This document shows positions 43,058-52,200 of a stretch of DNA of 64,000 bases, piece after piece. The stretch is from Candidatus Streptomyces philanthi (GTDB lineage Bacteria; Actinomycetota; Actinomycetes; Streptomycetales; Streptomycetaceae): NCBI GenBank assembly GCA_018114805.1, contig CP073042.1, positions 4,588,001 through 4,652,000 of the forward strand. Direction: 5' to 3'. Position 1 is the stretch's first letter. Each line of letters opens with the position of its first letter. The translations under genes and the position numbers were made by a program. The notes under the pieces are model-generated. The model was not told the DNA's origin, did no database searches, and saw only the letters and a program-made list of their open reading frames with translations.

Positions 43058-44272
43058 GTGCGAGCACCCAAGGTGGACGTGCAGAAGAAGCTCGACGAGA
43101 TCGTCGGCACCGTCGGCAGCGCGAAGTCCATGCCCATGTCGGCCTCCTGCGTGGTGAACCGGGCCGAGCTGCTCGCCAAGCTCGAAGAGCTACGGATGGC
43201 GCTGCCCGGCTCCCTCGCGCAGGCCCAGGAGGTGATCGGCGACCGGGACCAGATGGTCGCGGCCGCCCGACAGGAGGCCGAGCGCATCATCGAGTCGGCG
43301 CACTCCCACCGCGGCTCGCTGATCTCCCAGACCGAGGTGGCCCGCCAGTCGCAGGAGGAGGCCGACCGCATCCTCGCCGAGGCGCGCCGCGAGGCGGAGG
43401 AGATCCGCGCCGAGGCCGACGACTACGTCGACAGCAAGCTGGCCAACTTCGAGGTCGTCCTCACCAAGACCATCGGCTCCGTCGACCGGGGCCGCGAGAA
43501 GCTCCTCGGGCGCGGCCCCGGCGCGTACGGCGACGACGAGAACGGCCACTTCGACCAGGCCCCCGAGCGCAGCGCGGACCCGGAGACGCTGCGCCAACGC
43601 GCGGACGAGTACGTGGACGCCAAGCTGGGCGCTGTGGCCGCCGTGCTCGCCAAGACCCTGGAAGCGGTCGGCCGGGGCAGACAGAAGCTGCTCGGTACGG
43701 AAGAGGACGAGCTGGGCGCCCACATGACCGCGCAGGACGCTGCGGGCGCCGCCGGCCTCAGCACCAGCGACGACGACTACCTGGCCGACCTCGCCACCAG
43801 CCAGCACGTCGCCGACCCGCGCGTCCCCGCGCCGGTCCCCGCTCACGCGCCTGCCCCGGTCCACCAGCCCCCCATGCCGGACCAGCAGCCGCTGTTGCCA
43901 CAGCAACCGCCCGCCCCGCCCGGGGCCCCGGGCCAGCCCGAGTACGCGGACTACTACGCCCAGGCGGGCTACCAACAGGACGCGTACGGCTACGAGCAGC
44001 AGTACGCCCAGCAAGACCCGTACGCGGCGCAGCCGACGCACGGGTACCAGCAGCCGGCCGCCGCGCCACAGCCCGCCAGCGACTACGGCTGGCAGCAGCC
44101 CCAGCAGGGCTACGACCCGCACGCCGGGTACCCGCAGCCCCAGCCGCTCGACGGCCACCAGCCGCAGCAGCAGCCCCGCGCGGCCGGCACCCCGGCGCTG
44201 GACGAGACCAGCCTCTTCGACACCAGCATGATCAACCTGGACCAGCTCCGCCAGTACGAACAGGGCCGCTGA
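43058..44272 (+). CDS. DivIVA-like coiled-coil protein
   Basis: A 404-residue protein. Residues 1-210 are helical, with two related segments each containing DYVDSKLANFEVVLTKTIGSVDRGREKLLG or EYVDAKLGAVAAVLAKTLEAVGRGRQKLLG (shown in parts: YVDSKL, YVDAKL, GREKLLG, GRQKLLG), and heptads compatible with a coiled coil. The second half is Pro/Gln/Tyr-rich and disordered, ending DETSLFDTSMINLDQLRQYE. It resembles the actinobacterial cell-division-initiation (DivIVA/SepIVA-like) family. GTG 43058 or GTG 43073 could be the start; neither has a strong site. It follows coaD and precedes the DUF177-rpmF block. Role in division is an inference from family. Confidence 0.8.
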   Translation: MRAPKVDVQKKLDEIVGTVGSAKSMPMSASCVVNRAELLAKLEELRMALPGSLAQAQEVIGDRDQMVAAARQEAERIIESAHSHRGSLISQTEVARQSQEEADRILAEARREAEEIRAEADDYVDSKLANFEVVLTKTIGSVDRGREKLLGRGPGAYGDDENGHFDQAPERSADPETLRQRADEYVDAKLGAVAAVLAKTLEAVGRGRQKLLGTEEDELGAHMTAQDAAGAAGLSTSDDDYLADLATSQHVADPRVPAPVPAHAPAPVHQPPMPDQQPLLPQQPPAPPGAPGQPEYADYYAQAGYQQDAYGYEQQYAQQDPYAAQPTHGYQQPAAAPQPASDYGWQQPQQGYDPHAGYPQPQPLDGHQPQQQPRAAGTPALDETSLFDTSMINLDQLRQYEQGR

Positions 44273-44812
44273 GCCACACCGCCGTCGCCAGGCCGCAGTG
44301 CCCCTGGGACCCCCGCGTCCCGCGCGGCCGGCGCGATCGCCGCGCGCCGCTCCCAGGGCCCGCGCCGTGCCCCGTCACCGCGACGGGCCGGCTCCGCCTG
44401 GGCCCGTACTGATGGCCCGTTCGTACGCCATGCCCGTACGGTGCGCGCCTGCGCGCTCACGCTGCGCCCTGGAGCGCACGCCAAGATAGGCGTGCGCTCC
44501 AGGGGCGCAGCGCCGGGTGCCCGGCGCGGAGCAGCCGGCATCGGGGCGCCACGTGCGCTGCTGGGAGGGCTGTGGCGGCTCCACGCCCTGCGGGGACCTA
44601 CGCTCGGGGGGCGCGCACGTGAGCCTTGGCACCATCGCGCGGGACGGCAGGCGTGCCGCGAGGCGCACGGGGGCGCGGGGGAGCGGCAGGGTCGATTGGT
44701 GCGGATTGGGTCTACGGCGACCTGTCCAGTATCCTGGCTCTTCGGCCGCACGCATATCCGCGATTCCGGCTGCCCACTTCGTCTCGTAGCAGTGCTGCGA
44801 GGAGGGACGCCC
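44273..44812. other. Gap with a large hairpin
   Basis: No gene supportable. The hairpin at 44462-44510 is the main feature. AT-richer bases around 44725-44760 may be the promoter of the DUF177-rpmF operon. Confidence 0.55.
44462..44510. terminator. Long perfect hairpin downstream of the coiled-coil gene
   Basis: CCCTGGAGCGCACGCC (44467-44482), loop AAGATA, GGCGTGCGCTCCAGGG (44489-44504): 16 perfect pairs, extended by CTGCG/CGCAG with a bulge. There is no T run and it lies about 190 bases past the gene, so it could be a two-sided terminator or a processing site. Confidence 0.6.
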
Positions 44813-45460
44813 GTGCCGCAGCGTAGAAAGCAGGAAGCCCTGAACGCCCGTCTCGACCACCGTTCCCCACTCGTGTTCGACACGCGAGAGCTTGGGAGGA
44901 GTCCTGGTGCGCTCAAGCGGCTTTCGCGCTCGATCGAGGCCCCGGGTGATCTCGGGATCGAGATGATCGGGGTGCGCAAGGGTGCGACCGTGGAGCTCGA
45001 CCTCCGACTGGAGGCGGTCATGGAGGGAGTGCTCGTTACGGGCACCGCCCGTGCGCCGCTCACAGGGGAGTGCGTAAGGTGTCTGGAGCCGCTCGGGCGT
45101 GAGCTCGAAGCGGAATTCCACGAGATGTACCCCGACGCCGACAACCGGAGCCGCACAGCGGAGACCGGCGACGACGCCGAGGAGGAGGACACACTCCTCC
45201 TCGAGGACGACTTGTTCGACCTTGAGCCCGTGCTGCGGGACGCGGTGGTGCTCTCACTGCCGTTGCAGCCGGTGTGCCAGGAGGACTGCCCTGGTCTGTG
45301 CCCCGAATGCGGAGCACGGCTGGCGGACGACCCGGACCACCATCACCAAGAAGCCGTCGACATCCGTTGGGTGGCACTGCAGGGACTCGCTGAGACCGTC
45401 CAGGACGGCGAGAAGGACAACACCCCTCGCGCTAGCGGGGATGACCCACAGGAGAAGTAG
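44813..45460 (+). CDS. DUF177 (YceD) family protein
   Basis: A 215-residue YceD/DUF177 protein, a family consistently encoded before rpmF and implicated in 23S rRNA or large-subunit biogenesis. GECVRCLEPLGRELEAEFHEMY and the zinc-type QEDCPGLCPECGARL are present, with four cysteines. GTG 44813 follows GAGGAGGG. It lies two bases before rpmF's GTG, clearly one operon with rpmF, rnc and mutM. The C-terminal 15 residues are variable. Confidence 0.9.
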   Translation: MPQRRKQEALNARLDHRSPLVFDTRELGRSPGALKRLSRSIEAPGDLGIEMIGVRKGATVELDLRLEAVMEGVLVTGTARAPLTGECVRCLEPLGRELEAEFHEMYPDADNRSRTAETGDDAEEEDTLLLEDDLFDLEPVLRDAVVLSLPLQPVCQEDCPGLCPECGARLADDPDHHHQEAVDIRWVALQGLAETVQDGEKDNTPRASGDDPQEK

Positions 45461-45462
45461 CC

Positions 45463-45636
45463 GTGGCTGTTCCGAAGCGGAAGATGTCGCGCAGCAACAC
45501 GCGCCACCGCCGGTCGCAGTGGAAGGCTGCGGTCCCCACCCTGGTGGCGTGCGAGCGCTGCCACGAGCCGAAGCTGCAGCACATCGCGTGCCCGAGCTGC
45601 GGCACCTACAACCGCCGCCAGGTCCTCGACGTCTGA
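45463..45636 (+). CDS. rpmF: 50S ribosomal protein L32
   Basis: A 57-residue L32: VAVPKRKMSRSNTRHRRSQW then CERCHEPKLQHIACPSCGTY, whose four cysteines form the zinc site. GTG 45463 is preceded by AGGAG within the end of the DUF177 gene. The gene is intact and in the normal yceD-rpmF-rnc order. Confidence 0.96.
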   Translation: MAVPKRKMSRSNTRHRRSQWKAAVPTLVACERCHEPKLQHIACPSCGTYNRRQVLDV

Positions 45637-45655
45637 TCGGCGGGTGACGGGCTTC

Positions 45656-46546
45656 ATGTCAGACGCCAAGACCCCGCTCCGCAAGCGCGGGGAAGGAGCA
45701 ACGGCGACGGCAGACACGGCCTCGTCTCATACCGTTCTGGAAGGGCGCCTCGGGTATCACCTTGAGTCCGCCCTTCTAGTGCGTGCGCTCACGCATCGCT
45801 CCTTCGCGTACGAGAACGGTGGGTTGCCCACCAACGAGCGGTTGGAGTTCCTCGGGGACTCCGTGCTCGGTCTGGTGGTCACCGACACGCTGTACCGCAT
45901 CCACCCCGACCTGCCGGAGGGCCAACTGGCCAAGCTGCGGGCCGCGGTGGTCAACTCGCGTGCGCTCGCCGAGGTGGGCCGCGGCCTGGACCTCGGCGCG
46001 TTCATCCGGCTCGGTCGGGGCGAAGAGGGCACGGGCGGCAGGGACAAGGCATCGATCCTCGCCGACACCCTGGAGGCGGTGATCGGCGCGGTCTACCTCG
46101 ACAAGGGCCTCGACGCCGCCGCCGAACTGGTGCATCGGCTCTTCGACCCGCTGATCGAGCGTTCGTCGAACCTCGGCGCGGGCCTGGACTGGAAGACCAG
46201 CCTGCAGGAGCTGACGGCTACCGAGGGGCTCGGCGTGCCCGAGTACCTGGTTTCCGAGACGGGCCCCGACCACGAGAAGATCTTCACGGCTGCTGCTCGC
46301 GTCGGTGGTGTCGCGTACGGCACCGGCACCGGCCGCAGCAAGAAGGAAGCCGAGCAGCAGGCGGCCGAGGCCGCCTGGCGGGCGATCCGCGCGGCGGCTG
46401 ACGAGGCCGCCGCCGCGACCGCCGCGGACGGGGCGTCCACCGACGGCTCCGGGGCGGACGGTACGACCTCGGGCGGTGCGGCCCTCGACGGCGCCGCCGC
46501 TTCGGCGGCCGGCTCCGCCGGAAAGGCTGGACCGACCGCACGGTGA
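45656..46546 (+). CDS. rnc: Ribonuclease III
   Basis: Double-strand-specific endonuclease for rRNA processing; its homologue AbsB in S. coelicolor is a global regulator of antibiotic synthesis. NERLEFLGDSVLGLVVTD is the catalytic signature, and DKASILADTLEAVIGAVYLD carries further metal ligands. The dsRNA-binding domain (SLQELTATEGLGVPEYLV) follows. The last 55 residues are an Ala/Gly/Ser tail of low complexity. ATG 45656 gives the N-terminus MSDAKTP; GTG 45644 would add four residues. Length 296. Confidence 0.95.
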   Translation: MSDAKTPLRKRGEGATATADTASSHTVLEGRLGYHLESALLVRALTHRSFAYENGGLPTNERLEFLGDSVLGLVVTDTLYRIHPDLPEGQLAKLRAAVVNSRALAEVGRGLDLGAFIRLGRGEEGTGGRDKASILADTLEAVIGAVYLDKGLDAAAELVHRLFDPLIERSSNLGAGLDWKTSLQELTATEGLGVPEYLVSETGPDHEKIFTAAARVGGVAYGTGTGRSKKEAEQQAAEAAWRAIRAAADEAAAATAADGASTDGSGADGTTSGGAALDGAAASAAGSAGKAGPTAR

Positions 46547-46598
46547 CGAGGCGCGGTACGCCGCGCCGAGCGCCGTACCGCACGAGTCCATCTGTGTT

Positions 46599-46635
46599 CG
46601 ACGGGCCCACCGGCTCACCACCGGTGGGCCCGTCG
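46599..46635. terminator. Hairpin after rnc
   Basis: CGACGGGCCCACCGG and CCGGTGGGCCCGTCG form a perfect 15-base stem with loop CTCACCA, 52 bases after rnc. No T run. Confidence 0.75.
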
Positions 46636-46746
46636 CGTACGCCACGCCGGTCGCGCGCCCTCAGCCCCCGTGTCGCACTACGCGGCACGACCGACCCGAC
46701 CATTCCCCGACCCGCGTGACGGGTCCCGACCTCCGCGGAGGATCAC

Positions 46747-47793
46747 GTGCCGGAACTGCCCGAGGTCGAGGTCGTCCGCCGCGGCCTGGAGCGCTGGGTC
46801 ACCGGGCGCGTCATCGCCGAGGTGCAGGTCCTGCATCCCCGCGCGATCCGCCGCCACCTGGCGGGCCCGACCGACTTCGCCGACCAACTGACCGGGCACC
46901 GCTTCGCCGCGGCCTGCCGGCGCGGTAAGTACCTCTGGCTGCCCTTGGACACGGTGGGCGCCGACGCCACGGCCCCCACGGAGCACCCCGTACAGACCGC
47001 CACGGGGCTCGCTCACGGAGCGCCGGGCGACGGGGCGACGGGGCACGGAGCGCCGGGTTCCGTGGACGGGGGCGTTGACGGTGTGACGCGCGGCGAGGCG
47101 ACGGGGCGGTCCGTCCTCGGCCACCTCGGCATGAGCGGCCAACTGCTCGTCCAGCCGGAAACCGCCGCGGACGAGAAGCACCTGCGCATCCGCGTCCGGT
47201 TCGCCGACGCGGCGGGCACCGAACTGCGCTTCGTCGACCAGCGGACCTTCGGCGGCCTCTCCCTGCACGACCAGTTGCCCGGGGCCCCCGACGGGCTGCC
47301 GGACGTCATCGGCCACATCGCCCGCGATCCGCTGGACCCGGTCTTCGACGAGACGGCGTTCTACACGGCCCTGCGCCGGTGCCGCACCACCATCAAGCGC
47401 GCGCTCCTGGACCAGTCACTGATCAGCGGCGTGGGCAACATCTACGCGGACGAGGCGCTGTGGCGCGCCCGTCTCCACTTCGACCGTCCCACGGCGAGCC
47501 TCACCCGCCCCCGGGCGATGGAACTGCTCGGCCACGTCCGCGACGTCATGCGAGCGGCCCTCGCCGTGGGCGGCACGAGCTTCGACAGCCTGTACGTGAA
47601 CGTCAACGGCGAGTCCGGCTACTTCGAGTGCTCACTGGACGCGTACGGGCGCGAGGACGAGCCGTGTCGCCGGTGCGGCGCACTGATGCGCCGCAGCCCG
47701 TGGATGAACCGCTCCAGCTACTTCTGCCCGCGCTGCCAGCGCCCGCCCCGCGTCGTGTCTCCCCGAACGGCACGCAGCGGCCCGGCCGTCTAG
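46747..47793 (+). CDS. mutM: Formamidopyrimidine-DNA glycosylase
   Basis: Removes oxidised purines such as 8-oxoguanine. The catalytic N-terminus PELPEVEVVRRGL is exact, with the nucleophilic proline next to the start. The helix-two-turn-helix has SLISGVGNIYADEALW, and the C-terminal zinc finger has CRRCGALMRRSPWMN and CPRCQ. Length is 348, about 60 above usual: residues 78-118 (46978-47103) are an insert with GAPGDGATGHGAPGS, encoded by GGGGCAC/GGAGCGC-like heptamers, between two beta strands. GTG 46747. Function is probably kept, since all catalytic parts are intact. Confidence 0.94.
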   Translation: MPELPEVEVVRRGLERWVTGRVIAEVQVLHPRAIRRHLAGPTDFADQLTGHRFAAACRRGKYLWLPLDTVGADATAPTEHPVQTATGLAHGAPGDGATGHGAPGSVDGGVDGVTRGEATGRSVLGHLGMSGQLLVQPETAADEKHLRIRVRFADAAGTELRFVDQRTFGGLSLHDQLPGAPDGLPDVIGHIARDPLDPVFDETAFYTALRRCRTTIKRALLDQSLISGVGNIYADEALWRARLHFDRPTASLTRPRAMELLGHVRDVMRAALAVGGTSFDSLYVNVNGESGYFECSLDAYGREDEPCRRCGALMRRSPWMNRSSYFCPRCQRPPRVVSPRTARSGPAV

Positions 47794-48169
47794 CGCGCCG
47801 TGGACGCCCGTGCCCGCACCCGTTCCCGGCCGTGTTCGCTCCTGGCCCCGCTCATACGCTCCGGCTGCGGAGCGCGGAGGCGGGACGGAGCGCGGCGGGT
47901 GCGGTAACCGGGAGACGGTGCCCGCGGCGTGCCCTGTGAGCGCGCCCCGTGCCGTGTGGCCGGTGACTGGTGCCACGGGGCACGGGGCCAGGGCCGCTGC
48001 GCCCTGTGGCGCACTCGCGGTGGTGTCGCGCCGTACGGGGGCGCGGTCGCCCCGCTCGTACGGTGCCGTCCTCCGGGTGACTCGGCCGGCGCGGTACTCG
48101 CGGTCCGCGGGCCACCGGGAAGGGGAGGCCGGGGAGATCTCGGCGGGGTGGGGCGGCTAGCGTGCTCGT
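47794..48169. other. Noncoding gap with a few heptamers
   Basis: GGGGCACGGGGC occurs at 47977-47988. Otherwise no gene or regulatory feature is evident between mutM and the acylphosphatase remnant. Confidence 0.5.
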
Positions 48170-48450
48170 ATGAAAGAGAACGTGCGCCTCACCGCCTGGG
48201 TGCGAGGCCGGGTGCAGGGCGTGGGGTTCCGCTGGTTCACGCGGGCCAACGCCCTGCGCATCGGTACGCTGGTCGGCTTAGCCTCGAACCTGGACGACGG
48301 CCGGGTCCAGGTGGTGGCGAAGGGCCGAAGGCCGGCTGCGAGGAGCTGCTGGAGTGGCTCTGCCCGGGCGACACGCCCGGGCGAGTCGACGGAGTGACTG
48401 AGATTTGGGACGCCCCGCGCGGCGGTTACGAGACCTTCGAGATTCGCTGA
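48170..48450 (+). pseudogene. acyP: Acylphosphatase broken by a one-base frameshift
   Basis: Acylphosphatases hydrolyse the carboxyl-phosphate bond of acylphosphates. The N-terminus LTAWVRGRVQGVGFRWFTR holds the catalytic arginine loop and SNLDDGRVQVVA the catalytic asparagine. At about 48318 the frame slips: the expected end, KAGCEELLEWLCPGD to GGYETFEIR, continues in another frame to the stop at 48448-48450. One missing G in GTGGCG-AAGGGCC explains it. Reconstituted length is 93 residues, the family norm. The gene also has a rare TTA leucine codon at 48278-48280. Confidence 0.8.
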
Positions 48451-48809
48451 CGGGAGCGTCAGCGGGGGGCTATGCCCCGCGTGCCCCGGGATGCGCGCCT
48501 GGAGAAAAGGCCTAGTGGTTGCCAATACGGCGCGTCCGTGGAAAGCTGCGGACTAAGCATGATCTCCACGGCCCGATGGGTCGCCAGACGAAGTCGCGCC
48601 GCACCGTTCGCTGCTGCGCACGCTCGCCTGCCCTGTCGATACGGGGTGTGATCGTGTTGACCGTCAAACTTTTTGGTGAGAAGCTTGAAACTCCGCGCAC
48701 CTTAACTGTTTGGCATTGAAGTCGGTAGTGATGGCAGACATCGCGGGTGCGAAATCCCTCACGACCCACACCGCTCCGGTCGGTCACTCATTGTGGAGGA
48801 CCATCCATC
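48451..48809. promoter_or_regulatory. AT-richer gap upstream of a small coiled-coil gene
   Basis: Bases 48640-48730 are markedly AT-rich and include TTGACC (48657-48662), a plausible -35; no good -10 follows at 16-18 bases. Short frames here lack ribosome sites and family-like sequence. Confidence 0.4.
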
Positions 48810-49016
48810 ATGGCAAAGGCGCTTCTCGGTTACGTCGGCGGCTCCGACCCCCGAGTCCTCGCCGAGATGCGGCGGCTTCAGCAGCGCGTACAGGATCTTG
48901 AATCCGAGCTCATCCGGATGCAGGCCGAGAATGACGCGTTGTCCGCCGCCGTCCAGCACAGCGACTCGCTGCTCGACAGAATCGACGTATCCCAGGCGGA
49001 GCCTGCGCTTGCCTGA
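48810..49016 (+). CDS. Small conserved coiled-coil-like protein
   Basis: A 68-residue protein: MAKALLGYVGGSDPRVLAEM followed by a leucine/glutamate-rich helix LQQRVQDLESELIRMQAEND that suits a short coiled coil. ATG 48810 follows GGAGGA. I know similar small proteins upstream of smc in Streptomyces, but no function. A terminator follows at 49074. Confidence 0.8.
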   Translation: MAKALLGYVGGSDPRVLAEMRRLQQRVQDLESELIRMQAENDALSAAVQHSDSLLDRIDVSQAEPALA

Positions 49017-49073
49017 CCCGCTGTTCCTTCGGGGACCTGTCGGGCAAGCATCGCCACCCGCTTGAGAATCTGC

Positions 49074-49099
49074 AAGGGACGCTTCGGCGTCCCTTCGTC
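49074..49099 (+). terminator. Terminator upstream of smc
   Basis: AAGGGACGC, TTCG tetraloop, GCGTCCCTT, then a T-rich stretch (CGTCGTTTT). Separates the small gene from smc. Confidence 0.85.
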
Positions 49100-49257
49100 G
49101 TTTTGCTCCGTTCTTTCTCGTCCAGTGATTCGAGTTTTCCCTACCGTCTGATGTGCCCTTCACCTTCGGCGGCGAAACCGAAAAAGCCGCCGCGGCGCGC
49201 CTGGGCGCGCGCTGCGGACGGCTGCCCCTCGGCGCGTGAGCGGTAAAGTCCGACGGC

Positions 49258-52200
49258 GTGTACCTCAAGAGCCTGACCCTGCGAGGTTTCAAGTCCTTCG
49301 CCTCCGCCACGACGCTGCGCTTCGAGCCCGGTATCACCTGCGTCGTGGGTCCCAACGGGTCCGGTAAGTCCAACGTCGTCGACGCCCTGTCGTGGGTCAT
49401 GGGCGAGCAGGGTGCCAAGTCGCTGCGCGGCGGCAAGATGGAGGACGTCATCTTCGCCGGTACCATCGGCCGCCCGCCGCTCGGCCGCGCCGAGGTCTCC
49501 CTCACCATCGACAACGCCGACGGCGCGCTGCCCATCGACTACGCCGAGGTCACCATCACGCGGATCATGTTCCGCAACGGCGGCAGCGAGTACCAGATCA
49601 ACGGCGACACCTGTCGGCTGCTCGACATCCAGGAGCTGCTCTCCGACTCCGGCATCGGCCGCGAGATGCACGTGATCGTCGGCCAGGGCCAGCTCGACTC
49701 CGTACTGCACGCCGACCCGATGGGGCGCAGGGCGTTCATCGAGGAGGCGGCCGCCGTCCTCAAGCACCGCAAGCGCAAGGAGAAGGCGGTCAGGAAGCTG
49801 GACGCGATGCAGGCCAACCTGGCCCGCGTACAGGACCTGACCGACGAACTGCGCTGGCAACTCAAGCCACTGGGGCGACAGGCGGCCGTCGCGCGGTGGG
49901 CCGCCGTCATCCAGGCCGACCTGCGGGACGCGCGGCTGCGCCTGCTCGCCGACGACCTGGTGACGCTGCGCGAGGCGCTGCGGGCCGAGGTCGCGGACGA
50001 GGCGGCGCTCAAGGAACGCAAGGAGGCCGTGGAGGCCGCGTTGCACACCGCGCGGCGGCGCGAGGCCGCGCTGGAGGAGCAGGTAAGAGCGCTCTCGCCC
50101 CGCCTGGTGCGGGCCCAACAGACTTGGCACGAGCTGTCGCAGCTCGCCGAGCGGGTACGGGGCACCATCGGGCTCGCCGACGCGCGGGTCAAGAGCGCGA
50201 CCTCGGCACCGGTGGACGAGCGACGGGGCCGCGACCCGGAGGAGATGGAGCGCGAGGCCCAGCGCGTCCGGGAGCAGGAGGCCGAACTGGAAGCCGCCCT
50301 GGAGGCGGTCAGCCGCGCCTTGGACGACACGGTGGCCCACCGCGCGGAACTGGAGTGCGAGCTGGCCCAGGAGGAGCGCCGGCTCAGGGACGCGGCCCGC
50401 GCGTACGCCGACCGCCGCGAGGGGCTGGCCAGGCTGCACGGCCAGGTGAACGCGGCCCGCAGCCGCGCCTCCTCGGCACAGGCCGAGATCGACCGGCTGG
50501 CCCGCTCCCGGGACGAGGCCAGGGAGCGGGCGGTGGCCGCGCAGGAGGAGTACGAGCAGCTCAAGGCCGAGGTCGACGGGCTCGACGAGGGCGACGCGGA
50601 GCTGGCTGACCGGCACGAGGAGGCCAAGCGGGCCCTGGCGGACGCGGAATCCGGGCTCAGCGCGGCCCGCGAGGCGGCGACGGCGGCCGAACGTAAGCGC
50701 GCGGCGACGGCGGCCCTGCACGAGGCGCTGGCCCTGGGGCTGCGCCGCAAGGACGGCACGGGGGCGCTCCTCGGCGCGGGCGAGCAGCTCGGCGGCCTGC
50801 TCGGCCCCGTCGCGGAACTGCTTACCGTCGCCCCCGGCTACGAGGTGCCGCTTGCCGCCGCCCTGGGGGCCGCCGCCGACGCCGTCGCCGTCACCGACCC
50901 CGCCACGGCGGCCAACGCCCTGCGGCTGCTGCGCAAGCAGGACGCCGGGCGGGCGGCGTTGCTGCTCGGCGCCGGCACGCGAGCCCCGGAGCGTGTGGCG
51001 GGCTCTCTGGAGCGCGTTGCGAGCGCCCCGGAGCGTACGGAGGGGAGCGCGGACGCCCGTCAGGGCGCTGGCGCGGTCGCGGGTGGCTCCGCGGTCGGCG
51101 CGATGGCTGGCGCTGGCGAGATCGACGGGGCCGACGGAGCGTACGGGGCAGGCCGGGTCGAGGGGGGCGCCGAGGCGGGCGGCGGCGCCCAAGGAGCGGA
51201 CGGCCAGCGGCTGAGCGGGCTGGGCGCGCCGTTGTGGGCCGCGGACCTGGTGCACGGGCCCGCCGAACTGCTTCCCGCGGTGCGCCGGCTGTTGCGCGAC
51301 GTGGTGGTCGTCACCGCCCTCGAGGACGCCGAGGACCTGGTGGCGTCGAGGCCCGAGGTGATGGCGGTGACCGCCGAAGGCGACCTGTTGAGCGGGCACT
51401 TCGCCCAGGGTGGGTCGGCCGGCGCGCCCAGCCTCCTTGAGGTGCAGGCCCAGGTGGACGACGCGGCGGCGCAGCTCACGGAGCTGGCCGTGCAGTGCGA
51501 TGAGCTCGCCGACGCCCAGCGGGCCGCGCAGCAGCGGCGTACCGAGGCGGCGGCGCTGGTGGAGGAGTTGGCCAGCCGGCGCAGCGCCGCGGACCGGGAG
51601 AAGTCGCGCGTCGCACAGTCACTGGGCCGGCTCGGCGGCCAGGCGCGGGGCGCCGCGGGCGAGGCGGAGCGCATGATGGCGGCCGCCGCCAAGGCCGAGG
51701 AGGCGCTCGTTCGGGCGGCCGAGGAGGTAGCGGAGCTGGCCGAGCGGCTGCGGGTGGCGGAGGAGGAGTCGCCGTTCAGCGAGGACGGGGCGGATGAGCC
51801 CGACACCGCCGTACGCGACCGACTCGCCGCCGACTGGGCCAACGCGCGGCAGACCGAGATGGAGGCCAGGCTCCAGGTCCGTACGCACGAGGAGCGGGTC
51901 AAGGGGTTGGCCGGACGGGCGGACGCGCTGGATCGGGGGGGGCGCGCGGAGCGGGAAGCGCGGGCGCGGGCCGAGCAGCTCCGCGCCCGGTTGCGGCACG
52001 AGGCGGCCGTCGGCGCCGCGGTGGCCGCCGGCGCGCGGCAACTGCTGGCGCACGTCGAGGTCTCGTTGCGCCGCGCCGACCACGAGCGGCGGTCGGCCGA
52101 GACGGCGAAGACGGAGCGCGAGGCCGAGCTGGTCGCCGAGCGGGAGAGGGGCCGCGGCCTGGCCGCCGAGCTGGACAAGCTCACGGACTCGGTGCACAAG

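Noticed and set aside
48519..48719. 66-residue gene upstream of the small coiled-coil gene
   Set aside because: No ribosome site, cysteine/arginine-rich composition untypical of a real protein, and it covers a likely promoter.
49141..51399. Open frame of 752 codons opposite smc
   Set aside because: Shadow of the smc coding strand.
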